Shown here in pieces: positions 9,723 to 18,254 of a DNA stretch of 64,000 bases (positions within the stretch are counted from its first letter, which is position 1; the number at the start of each line of letters is the position of its first letter). The translations under genes and the position numbers were made by a program. The DNA comes from Cognaticolwellia mytili. GTDB lineage: Bacteria > Pseudomonadota > Gammaproteobacteria > Enterobacterales > Alteromonadaceae. The notes below the pieces were generated by a model. It made no database searches, had not been told where the DNA came from, and was given only the letters and a program-made list of their open reading frames with translations. The DNA lies in NCBI RefSeq assembly GCF_002104475.1, contig NZ_NBOF01000006.1, forward strand, positions 124,001 through 188,000. The letters run 5' to 3'.

Positions 9723-11723
9723 TTATGGATTAGGTGCTTGTAAATAATAATCAATAATTTTAATGTTAGCTGTTGGAGCATCATGGCCGTCACCTTTGTT
9801 GTATGGCCATTTTGTTCCTATGTGCTCGCCTTTAATAGACACGTCTTTTACCGCAAAAAACACTTTTACATAATTATTTTCAACCTCATCTGGCAGCTTA
9901 AATCGAGTCCAAACATTTGAACTCCAACCATTAGAACGTCTAATTAAATGCTCTGCATCTTTTCCTGCGTGCTCAATACCATTGTAAAACATAGGATCAA
10001 TTAATTCGGCTTGTGCAAAGTTTGCATTGGTAATGGGGGAAACCGACCATCTAATCTCGAATGTAGAATTATAATCATCATTATATATTTGATAAGACTC
10101 ATCATGAAACCCTATTTCCCATACTCCCTTATCCTTCCAATAGCCAACCCATAACGAAGTAATTGATTCATCGTTCTGCTCGGTTTCAACCATATCTTCA
10201 GAGCTGAAATACCTCAATTCATCAACATTAAAACTAGTTTTAATGTCTTCTTTATTGCGTATTTCAAAATAAAATTGGCTTAGCTGCTCAAAATAGTTCT
10301 TTTGATAATTGTCCCAAGTAGGATTGTTTTTAAGTGTGCTATTTCCATCTCTAATATGCTGTGGGTGCTGATCTAATAAAACATGAATCCATGCTCCAGA
10401 ATTAATAGCTAGATAATGATAGTAATGTTGATTTCCCTCTCCCTCATACGGACAGCCATCGCCGGTGCCATATGCAGCTTCGCCAGTTTGCCAACATAGG
10501 TAGGTGCCTATATGAAAATTATTTCCGATGCTCTCCTTTCCTCCATCATCTTTTAAGGCATTCATTCCTTCGGTCTTAAGATAGAAACTCATGCGATCTG
10601 TTTTAGCATACGTAATATCTCGTTCAGATAATGGCTTACCGTCATACCAAACCCACCATGTACTTCTATGATCGGTACTACCTTCAGTTTCGAAAACTTG
10701 TAAACTCCCTCCTGAATTTGATGATGGACTAATATCTACGGTAGTAATTATTGCTGAATTTTCTTTTCCATAATCACCTTTATTAAAGGAACGAGCTCCC
10801 CAACCCCAACGATAGTCACTCCCTCCATTAAGAGGGCCATCTGCATTGAGAAGCCAGCCTGGCAAGCCATAAACAATATCGTCAGACCAACTCCATCCAT
10901 CTAGTGCTTGCTGCGAACCATTGTCCCAATCGAGTAGAGTTTTATACTCGCTTACATTCGAAATGTTATTATCATAATTATGAAGAACATCAATGTTAAA
11001 TTTCTTCTTACTCGCTGAGCCATCGGTGCTATTCGCTTCAACTTCAACTTCATGAACTAACTGTGTGCGCGCATTCACTGAACGATTATCTGTGACTGTA
11101 ACCTCGCCAGAGCCATTATCTACTTGAAACATTCCTGATGAATTTTCTAATAGTTTATACGTCACACGATCATCGGGATCAACCGCATGTGCCGTTATGC
11201 CAGTTTTATTACTTCCGCCCTCAAGAACTTCATTAGGAAGGGTGTTTATGTCAACGAGCATGCCTATAGGACTATTTTCGGTTGTAACCGTAATAGTAAA
11301 TACTCTCGTTTGCAGAGAACCGTCTGTACTAGTTGCTTGTATATTTATTGAATGAAATGGGTTCAAATTCGCATTAAGCAAAAGATGATCTGCCACATAA
11401 ACAACACCGCTTGTTTCATGGATATCAAATCGACCTTCTGCAGAATCAAGTAATTTATATTTAACTTGCTCTTCTGGGTCAGAAGCATAGGCAGTAATAC
11501 CTACACTTGTATTGTTTATCGTAACTAAGTCACTTACAGTATTAGGCATGTTATCATGATCAACAATTTCACTTAACGGTGCATTATTAGGTGTAATAGC
11601 TGTAGGTTCATTACCACCAGAGCCACCACATGCAACCAGTAAAAAACTGAGCATAAAATAAAAAAAAGTTAATAAATACTTCAAAAAACCTCCACAAACG
11701 TCATTGAAAACATCTTTAATCAT
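9723..11723 (-). CDS. Large lipoprotein with two cadherin-like repeats and a novel C-terminal region
   Basis: A 666-residue exported lipoprotein: the hydrophobic segment ends in lipobox LLVAC, with lipidated Cys32 followed by GGSGG. Two tandem cadherin-like (calcium-binding type) repeats of about 100 residues follow (roughly 47-150 and 152-255), each with a SDPEE or VDPDD motif, a YKLL strand and an STDGS motif. The remaining 400 or so residues are rich in Trp, Tyr, Gly and Asp and look like a jelly-roll glycan-binding or lyase-like module that I cannot name. Its start overlaps the upstream GT4 stop by four bases (ATGA), tying it to polysaccharide synthesis. A surface role in holding or trimming the polymer is inferred. 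Confidence 0.65.
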   Translation of the reverse strand: MIKDVFNDVCGGFLKYLLTFFYFMLSFLLVACGGSGGNEPTAITPNNAPLSEIVDHDNMPNTVSDLVTINNTSVGITAYASDPEEQVKYKLLDSAEGRFDIHETSGVVYVADHLLLNANLNPFHSINIQATSTDGSLQTRVFTITVTTENSPIGMLVDINTLPNEVLEGGSNKTGITAHAVDPDDRVTYKLLENSSGMFQVDNGSGEVTVTDNRSVNARTQLVHEVEVEANSTDGSASKKKFNIDVLHNYDNNISNVSEYKTLLDWDNGSQQALDGWSWSDDIVYGLPGWLLNADGPLNGGSDYRWGWGARSFNKGDYGKENSAIITTVDISPSSNSGGSLQVFETEGSTDHRSTWWVWYDGKPLSERDITYAKTDRMSFYLKTEGMNALKDDGGKESIGNNFHIGTYLCWQTGEAAYGTGDGCPYEGEGNQHYYHYLAINSGAWIHVLLDQHPQHIRDGNSTLKNNPTWDNYQKNYFEQLSQFYFEIRNKEDIKTSFNVDELRYFSSEDMVETEQNDESITSLWVGYWKDKGVWEIGFHDESYQIYNDDYNSTFEIRWSVSPITNANFAQAELIDPMFYNGIEHAGKDAEHLIRRSNGWSSNVWTRFKLPDEVENNYVKVFFAVKDVSIKGEHIGTKWPYNKGDGHDAPTANIKIIDYYLQAPNP

Positions 11724-12910
11724 AGTTTAATGCATTTCATGACTTCTTGAGCACACCAATCCCATGTATATTTATTGAAAAAATCAGCCTGTTTTTTCCG
11801 ATTATTATTTCTTAATAATACGCCAATAATTCCAGCTATTATTTCATTTTGACTTTCATTTTCAACACAGAAACCCAAGTCATCCTCGCTAGACATAATT
11901 TCAGGTACACTACCAACGTTAGTAGCTACCGCAGGTGTACCACAGGCTAACGCTTCGGTAAGCACATTAGGACTCCCTTCACCTCTACTTGATAAACAAA
12001 ACACATCAGCAGCATTGTACCAAGTAATTAATTCACTGTTATCAACCGCACCTACAAAAACCACATGCTCCTGTAACTTATGACCCTCAATAAATTGATT
12101 AAGTTCTTTACGATAATCTCCTTCGGGCCCTTGTGCACCCAAAATATAAAACTTGCAGTTTTCCAAACCTTTTGTAGCAATAACCTCTTCCAAACCTTTT
12201 ATGACTAAATCAAACCCCTTGCGATGAATAAGAGCACCAACACCCAAGATAAATTTTTCATTTAAAGGTAGCCCTAATTTTTCACGACATTTATCTTGGT
12301 CTAAGTAATAAAACTTCGCTGTATCTACGCCGTTACGGATCACTACCGTTTTATTCGCAGTATTTGATAGTTCATCTGATTTTTTAGCCATTTCCTCGCT
12401 AAGTGAAATGATTTTATTAGCTTTCTTAAGGTAATGTGCAACAATTTTTTTTCTTAGTCCTGTGTCTTGTAAATGAAACGCTTCCATGCCCCTCAAAGTT
12501 ACATGAAAAGGTTTTTTAATTTTATTTGACAACCAATCTCCACAAGGTAAATCAGGAAAAGTCCAGTGCAAATCAATTAAATCAAAATTATAGCCTATAT
12601 TATCCAGCACAGACTTAACAGCCTGTTTATAGGTGTAAACTTCTAACGATTTCAAGTGTCCAGGTATTGACAAAAATCGTGGGTGGTAAACACTTATCCC
12701 TTCCATTATCTCTAATTCAGGAACTCCTTGAAGGTGAGAAAATTTACGAAGCCTCCTATGAATAGGTGAATCAGGAATTGGGTTAATAACTGTAATGTCA
12801 GCATATTTACTCATAGCCTTTAAGCGATTAAATACAAATATGCCATGGTTCGGCTGATTGCAGTTAGGAAATAAATAGCTAATTGCTATTATTTTTAGTT
12901 TGTGTGGCAT
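11720..12910 (-). CDS. GT4 family glycosyltransferase
   Basis: A 396-residue GT-B enzyme. The acceptor domain opens with ISYLFPNCNQPNHGIFVFNR, and the donor domain has GVGALIHRKGFDLVI, ILGAQGPEGDYR and the E-x7-E pair in GEGSPNVLTEAL followed by CGTPAVATNVGSVPEI. These are standard GT4 features. It should transfer one sugar to the growing repeat unit in the cytoplasm; specificity is unknown. It lies 3 bases after the OafA-like gene and overlaps the lipoprotein gene by 4 bases in a five-gene leftward operon (asnB, two acyltransferases, this GT4, lipoprotein). Confidence 0.87.
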   Translation of the reverse strand: MPHKLKIIAISYLFPNCNQPNHGIFVFNRLKAMSKYADITVINPIPDSPIHRRLRKFSHLQGVPELEIMEGISVYHPRFLSIPGHLKSLEVYTYKQAVKSVLDNIGYNFDLIDLHWTFPDLPCGDWLSNKIKKPFHVTLRGMEAFHLQDTGLRKKIVAHYLKKANKIISLSEEMAKKSDELSNTANKTVVIRNGVDTAKFYYLDQDKCREKLGLPLNEKFILGVGALIHRKGFDLVIKGLEEVIATKGLENCKFYILGAQGPEGDYRKELNQFIEGHKLQEHVVFVGAVDNSELITWYNAADVFCLSSRGEGSPNVLTEALACGTPAVATNVGSVPEIMSSEDDLGFCVENESQNEIIAGIIGVLLRNNNRKKQADFFNKYTWDWCAQEVMKCIKL

Positions 12911-12913
12911 CGG

Positions 12914-14878
12914 CTATCTCTGCGTAATAGTTGAGCTAAATAATTCAGGCATTTTACCACTTTCAAATAGTTGTTTACCAATTTGTATGGATGACTGTAT
13001 CTCAATGTGGCTTTTATCAAAATATAATACCTTTCTGTTGCGATCATATGGTGAACATTTTTCATCACACAGTAGGAAGTTAATATCATAATATTCAATT
13101 TTGTTATTTAAATGAGAGAAGTTTGAGAGCTCCAAATTTATCTCTTGTATCATCAATTTATTTTCTTCATCTACTTCATCACAATTCAGGAAAAAGTAGG
13201 ATATTGATTTTTCTTTACATTTTCTATCAAAACTAGAAAAAACAGGCGCTTTACCCAAAATAATAATTTTTTTATTTTGGGTAGAATACTTCATCAGCAT
13301 TTTCTTAAATTGCTCTAAGAAATTGGGGTCTCGTTGTAAGTAATCGCTATAATTTGCAGATAATATGAGAGTCTCGTAGTCATCAAGCATAGGAAGAACA
13401 ACATCTAAAGAACTCTGGCAATTTTTATAAAGTCGCTCTGGTACATAATTCTCAGCAGAACTATCAATTGGGGGACAAGATGCATGATGAATATTACGAA
13501 ATGACCAACCAGATTTTTTAGCAAAGTATTCTAGCATCCCGATATAATGAGCTGCATTAGAGTCCCCCCATAATAGTACTTTAGGCTCGATACCCTTGTT
13601 ACCGATAATACAATTTTTATCAGTTAAGTGCTTAGTTTCTACTTTCCAGTATTGGCACACATAGTCATATTTATTGGGAGCTAATGCATTGTTTTTAACA
13701 GCAATCAAAGACGAATTATAATCAGATAGAAAAAGCCGTAAACCTAAACCGTTAGTATGGATAATCCCCAATGAAATTATTATTAAAAGTATGGAAGGAA
13801 GGACAAATTGCCTAAAACATAACTTCAAGAAAGTTAATTTAGAATATCTAAATCTTTGTTCAACAAACAGAAATGTTATCCATGCAAAGAGTATCGTTAA
13901 TAAAAAAATAATGATACCTGCAAACAATGTTACATCGCCATAACCATACCGATAAAAGGCTAAAATCGGCCAATGCCATAAATAAGCGGAAAATGATATT
14001 TTTCCAATAAACACTAGGCTCTCATTAATGAATAACTTAGGAATGCCTGTATCTTGACCGATACCTGACCATATAAATAATGCTGCACCGAGAGTCGGAA
14101 TTAGCGCATAAAACCCTGGAAAAGCAATCGTTTCATCAATAAAAACAAGTGAAAGTAATAATAATAATATTCCTGTGCCTGACACAACATTTACATACAA
14201 CTTACTCTTTAATGGGAGCAATATGTCTTTGTGTAGCAAATAGGCAAGTAATGCCCCTATGAGTAATTCACCCGCCCGAGAAGGCAACATATAGTAAACA
14301 AATGAATGTGCTGACTCTGCCCAAAAATAACCAATAGCACAAGAAATTAGAATAGTTGTAATCAATAGTAAAATAAATTGTAAATTTGATATAAAACGGT
14401 AAATAGCCATTAGAATTAAGGGCCAAAAAATATAAAACTGCTCTTCAACGCCTAATGACCATAAATGTAACAATGGAATTTGATAACTTGAGCTAGCAAA
14501 ATACCCACTATCTAAAAATAACCAAAAATAGACATTAGCTAAAGAAAATGTTGACCAGAGTGCGGACTCACTTACTTCGACCGCATCACCTGGCAAGTAA
14601 ATAAACTGAGCTATTACTGTAGTGCTACCAATTACAAAAAATGCAGCAGGTAATATCCTTTTGATGCGACGACGATAAAATTCAACAATAGCAAAACTTT
14701 TAGTGTCCAGCTCTTGGTATATTTGCTTCGATATTAGATAACCTGAAATGACGAAAAACACATCAACACCAACAAAACCACCAGGTAATAGATGCTTATT
14801 AATATGGAATATGATTACGGATAGCACCGCAATGGCTCGCAATCCATCTATATGTGTTTGATAAGCTATTTTAGACAT
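12914..14878 (-). CDS. OafA-like acyltransferase with C-terminal SGNH domain
   Basis: A 654-residue two-domain protein. The N-terminal acyltransferase-3 membrane domain starts with IDGLRAIAVLSVIIFHI (catalytic-type His near 26) and GVDVFFVISGYLIS, and continues with about ten membrane spans to near residue 370. The periplasmic C-terminal SGNH hydrolase-like domain has its Ser motif in LLWGDSNAAHY (near 435-445) and a D-x-x-H pair in FDKSHIE (near 620). OafA/OatA-type proteins pass an acyl group from the membrane domain to the SGNH domain and onto a glycan. It is probably an O-acetylase of the exopolysaccharide. Confidence 0.9.
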   Translation of the reverse strand: MSKIAYQTHIDGLRAIAVLSVIIFHINKHLLPGGFVGVDVFFVISGYLISKQIYQELDTKSFAIVEFYRRRIKRILPAAFFVIGSTTVIAQFIYLPGDAVEVSESALWSTFSLANVYFWLFLDSGYFASSSYQIPLLHLWSLGVEEQFYIFWPLILMAIYRFISNLQFILLLITTILISCAIGYFWAESAHSFVYYMLPSRAGELLIGALLAYLLHKDILLPLKSKLYVNVVSGTGILLLLLSLVFIDETIAFPGFYALIPTLGAALFIWSGIGQDTGIPKLFINESLVFIGKISFSAYLWHWPILAFYRYGYGDVTLFAGIIIFLLTILFAWITFLFVEQRFRYSKLTFLKLCFRQFVLPSILLIIISLGIIHTNGLGLRLFLSDYNSSLIAVKNNALAPNKYDYVCQYWKVETKHLTDKNCIIGNKGIEPKVLLWGDSNAAHYIGMLEYFAKKSGWSFRNIHHASCPPIDSSAENYVPERLYKNCQSSLDVVLPMLDDYETLILSANYSDYLQRDPNFLEQFKKMLMKYSTQNKKIIILGKAPVFSSFDRKCKEKSISYFFLNCDEVDEENKLMIQEINLELSNFSHLNNKIEYYDINFLLCDEKCSPYDRNRKVLYFDKSHIEIQSSIQIGKQLFESGKMPELFSSTITQR

Positions 14879-14905
14879 CAGAATAGAATTCCCGTATGAA
14901 GGGCA

Positions 14906-15973
14906 TTAGCCGTTAGAATGAGAGAAAAATTTCTTATTCAGAATTTTTTTGAATGTCGTTTTATTCAACTCACACCAACGTCCAATAGTCGCGACAATTA
15001 AAAAGGTAATTACTATCATAGTAATTCGATAAAACAAATTAGATTTGTCTCCATCATATGCCGCAGCAATAAGCTGGATTATTGGTCGATGAAATAAATA
15101 AAGAGCAAAAGTTAATGATGCGCTCCATCTAATAAGCTTTTCATATTTAAACAAAATAGGTTTGATTAAGTTTATTATGTGCGGGCTAAAATACATATGA
15201 ATAACAAACAAAATAGCATCAAAGTAATCACCAATAATACTGGCTCTAGACATCCATGTTACACCTGTCTTAATTTCTCGGACTTCAGGACCCACGAAGA
15301 CAATTAGTAATAAAGCTGCACATGATATTAATGCTTTTAAATATGACTGTTCAAATTTTACTTTATTCCTAAGCTCTAATTTAAATAGTACGTAGCCTAA
15401 GAGCCAAATAGGAAACAGTAGCACTATTGTTGGACCAGATATAAGAATAATTAGCGATATGAATAACCACTTTATTTTACTTTTAATAAAATAAAATAAT
15501 CCAAATAATATGTAGTACATCCACTCATAAGTTAGAGACCAAAAAGGACCATTTATTCCGGGGTTTAAATCCATATTCCATAGATTTTGAATCAAAAAGA
15601 ACGATAATACATAATGTAAAACCTGAGAGCCTTCGGGATAAGGCCAAGCAGATTCTGTATATATTGCAGTATTAAGCTCTAACCCTATATAATCACATAT
15701 CGCTGTAAGCAAAAGCGCTGGGATTACAATAGACCAAAGCCTGGAAACCCTAGCAACTGTGAAATCAGTTATGTGCCTCTCTTTCTCATAAGTAACAAAG
15801 CCAATGACATAACCTGACATTACAAAAAAGATCATAACTGCAGTTTGTGAGTAAGCTTTAAACTGCCATAAGAATCCGTCGGTTAGGTCTTGACTAGCGA
15901 CATGAGAGAAAAAGACGACCATGGCAGCCGAAAAACGCAGCACATCCAAATAAAGAGAATACCCTTTATTCAT
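14906..15973 (-). CDS. Acyltransferase 3 family membrane protein
   Basis: A 355-residue integral membrane acyltransferase. FSAAMVVFFSHVASQD near the N-terminus carries the conserved His, and AVMIFFVMSGYVIGF follows; about ten hydrophobic spans fill the rest. It is shorter than OafA and has no SGNH domain. It sits between asnB (64-base gap) and the OafA-like gene (27-base gap) in the same leftward operon. It is likely another O- or N-acyltransferase acting on the polysaccharide or its lipid-linked precursor. Three such proteins in under 8 kb suggest several acyl positions per repeat. Confidence 0.85.
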   Translation of the reverse strand: MNKGYSLYLDVLRFSAAMVVFFSHVASQDLTDGFLWQFKAYSQTAVMIFFVMSGYVIGFVTYEKERHITDFTVARVSRLWSIVIPALLLTAICDYIGLELNTAIYTESAWPYPEGSQVLHYVLSFFLIQNLWNMDLNPGINGPFWSLTYEWMYYILFGLFYFIKSKIKWLFISLIILISGPTIVLLFPIWLLGYVLFKLELRNKVKFEQSYLKALISCAALLLIVFVGPEVREIKTGVTWMSRASIIGDYFDAILFVIHMYFSPHIINLIKPILFKYEKLIRWSASLTFALYLFHRPIIQLIAAAYDGDKSNLFYRITMIVITFLIVATIGRWCELNKTTFKKILNKKFFSHSNG

Positions 15974-16037
15974 AACTAATATTCCCTGTATTCTAATCTT
16001 ACCAAAATAAAGATTGTGATGACGATTTTAAGTGTTG

Positions 16038-17936
16038 CTAATGGTTAGTGTTTTTTCGCAGCCACTCTTCTAAAACAACTAACTGCCACAATGTTTTATG
16101 GTGATCAAATTTATCATTATTATGCTCAACAATAAGTTGTTTAATGCGCGATTTTTTAAAGAATTGATGTAATATTGTCTCTTCTGACAACAATAAGTTT
16201 TCGGCGTAACCTCTTAATTCGTTTTGAAACATTAGTTTCAGTGGCGTAGGGAAACCCATTTTTTTACGGTAAATGATGTCATTTGGTAAAATTCCTTCCA
16301 TCATTTTCTTTAACGGATACTTACCTTCACCTTTTTTAATTTTATGCTTACTTGGAATGGTTGCCGCAAATTCAACTAACCGATAATCTAAAAATGGCAC
16401 TCTTAGCTCAAGGGAAGCTGCCATACTCATACGATCAGCCTTTATTAGTAAGTCATCAACCAACCAAGTTTTTGTATCAAAATAGAGCATTTTGCTTAAC
16501 GTGTCTTCACCTTTTGTTTTCTCAAAAAGGCCTTCTGTATAGTCACGGCTAGTAATTTGATCACTTTGCTCAATTTCAGCCTTAAATTCAGCTGTATATA
16601 GCGCTTCTTTTTGATGATCAGGGTAAGTAGACATACCTTTATACCGTTTTTCTATCGGCAATGTTGCCATTGTTAAGTATTTAGATACTTTATGGCTTTC
16701 ACCGAAAACTTTATTGGCAATACCAGCAAAAAAATTACTGCCGGTTTGCCCAACAACAGCACGATATTTATCCAATACGTTCATGTACTGATATAAGTCA
16801 TAACCCGCAAATATTTCATCCGAACCTTCGCCTGATAAAGCAACCGTTACTTTCTCTTTCGCCAGCTTAGCGACAAAAAATAATGATATAGCAGCAGCTT
16901 CGGTAACTGGCTCATCCATTAAAGAGATGTATTCAGGAATAAACTCTTTAAATTGTGCGGGGGTTATTTTTATTTCATGATGATCTGTTTTAAATTTATC
17001 AGCAATAATTTGTGCGTAAGGGGTTTCATCAAAACCCTTGCCAAAATCATAGCCAATAGAAAAAGTTTTAAGCGGCTCCTCCACTCTATCAGCAAGCAAA
17101 CCAACAACAGCGCTAGAGTCTATTCCACCACTAAGAAAAATCCCAAGAGGTACATCACTACGCAAACGTAAATCAATAGCACTATCTAACAGCTTTTTGC
17201 TACCATCAACGTAATAATCAAACCCTTTATCCTGACTATTATCAAATTGTAGATCCCAATATTGAGTAATAGTAAGCTCATTACTTTTTCCGGCATTATT
17301 TTTAAGTATGGCGTAATGCCCCGGCATTAATCGTTTAATCCCCTGATGTAAGGTATTTTCGCCAGGAATATAGCCAAAACTCATGTAACTATCGATTAAT
17401 TGGGTATTAAGTGCCGGTTTTTTTTCTAGGCCTTTTAGAATCGCCTTGGTTTCAGAAGCAAAAATAAATTCCTTTTCATTTTGTAGATAATAAAGAGGTT
17501 TAATGCCAAGCCGATCTCTCGCGAGAAATAATTCTTGTTTATTACCATCCCAGATAGCAATCGCAAACATACCATTAAAGTGTTGCAAACAATCAACGCC
17601 ATACTCAATGTACGCCTTGAGTACAACTTCAGTATCAGCACCTGTTTCAAAGGTATAGCCTTTCGCTTCTAAATCAGTGCGAATTTCGAGATAATTATAA
17701 ACTTCACCATTATAGGAAATGACACAATTATGGCTAGCTTCTTCTCTAGGCTGATGTCCTGCGGGAGTTGGATCTAAGATGCTTAATCGAAGATGAGCAA
17801 GCCCTATTTTTTCTTCATTATCAAACCATATACCATTACTGTTTGGGCCACGATAAGGCATAGTATCCCGCATCAACTTGATACGTGATTTATCGACAAT
17901 GCTATCGACACTACTGATCCCTAAAATTCCACACAT
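16038..17936 (-). CDS. asnB: Asparagine synthase (glutamine-hydrolysing), AsnB family
   Basis: I start this at ATG 17936 because the class II glutaminase needs Cys directly after the initiator (MCGILGI); a longer frame to 18023 would bury it. The resulting 632-residue protein has the N-terminal glutamine amidotransferase domain (Cys2, RLSILDPTPAGHQP, NGEVYNY, DTEVVLKAY, DRLGIKPLYY) and the AMP-forming synthase domain with the PP-loop LSGGIDSSAVVG near 266-277. Length and motifs match AsnB. It either makes asparagine or, in this setting, amidates a sugar carboxylate using glutamine nitrogen. It is the first gene of the acyltransferase operon and one of three asparagine-synthase homologues in this locus. 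Confidence 0.88.
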   Translation of the reverse strand: MCGILGISSVDSIVDKSRIKLMRDTMPYRGPNSNGIWFDNEEKIGLAHLRLSILDPTPAGHQPREEASHNCVISYNGEVYNYLEIRTDLEAKGYTFETGADTEVVLKAYIEYGVDCLQHFNGMFAIAIWDGNKQELFLARDRLGIKPLYYLQNEKEFIFASETKAILKGLEKKPALNTQLIDSYMSFGYIPGENTLHQGIKRLMPGHYAILKNNAGKSNELTITQYWDLQFDNSQDKGFDYYVDGSKKLLDSAIDLRLRSDVPLGIFLSGGIDSSAVVGLLADRVEEPLKTFSIGYDFGKGFDETPYAQIIADKFKTDHHEIKITPAQFKEFIPEYISLMDEPVTEAAAISLFFVAKLAKEKVTVALSGEGSDEIFAGYDLYQYMNVLDKYRAVVGQTGSNFFAGIANKVFGESHKVSKYLTMATLPIEKRYKGMSTYPDHQKEALYTAEFKAEIEQSDQITSRDYTEGLFEKTKGEDTLSKMLYFDTKTWLVDDLLIKADRMSMAASLELRVPFLDYRLVEFAATIPSKHKIKKGEGKYPLKKMMEGILPNDIIYRKKMGFPTPLKLMFQNELRGYAENLLLSEETILHQFFKKSRIKQLIVEHNNDKFDHHKTLWQLVVLEEWLRKNTNH

Positions 17937-18254
17937 ATATTGATATACTCCATTCTGATAATATTGATTTTTAGCATCTATGAGTAATTCTAACTGTTTT
18001 ATTAGACAGTGAAAAGTGAACACTGTTTTACATCTTAGATTATTTTTTGTCGCTCATTGAGCTACTTTAGATTTTTATAAAAGGCTTAGCGATAGCTATA
18101 ACTTTACTAGTTGCACTATCGCTATTATAAATTGGCCAACCACGATTTGTTTGACTCTTAATTAAGAGCAACTTGAGCCCAACGAATTAACATTTTGGTA
18201 CCAAATAAATGAGTTTATATTCTTAATAGAATATAAACTTTAGCTAGTACCAAG
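17937..18254. other. 318-base intergenic region with inverted repeats
   Basis: This separates the end of the XrtA operon from asnB; both are leftward. No gene is visible. A dyad at 18088-18095 and 18116-18123 (AGCGATAG/CTATCGCT) and a long AT-rich stem at 18212-18239 (listed separately) lie here. The asnB promoter should be in the part below about 18070, but I could not fix it with good -35 and -10 boxes. Confidence 0.4.
18212..18239 (-). terminator. Candidate AT-rich hairpin after the XrtA operon
   Basis: Eleven-base perfect inverted repeat: arms at 18212-18222 and 18229-18239, loop TTAATA, located 16 bases downstream of the last gene of the operon. On the minus strand it is followed by a T-rich but imperfect tract (CATTTATTT). 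The stem is almost all A/T, so termination strength is uncertain. Confidence 0.4.

Noticed and set aside
18024-18254. Repeats here considered as a possible CRISPR or attachment site
   Set aside because: There are only two unrelated dyads, no regularly spaced direct repeats and no integrase gene. No CRISPR array was seen anywhere in the window.
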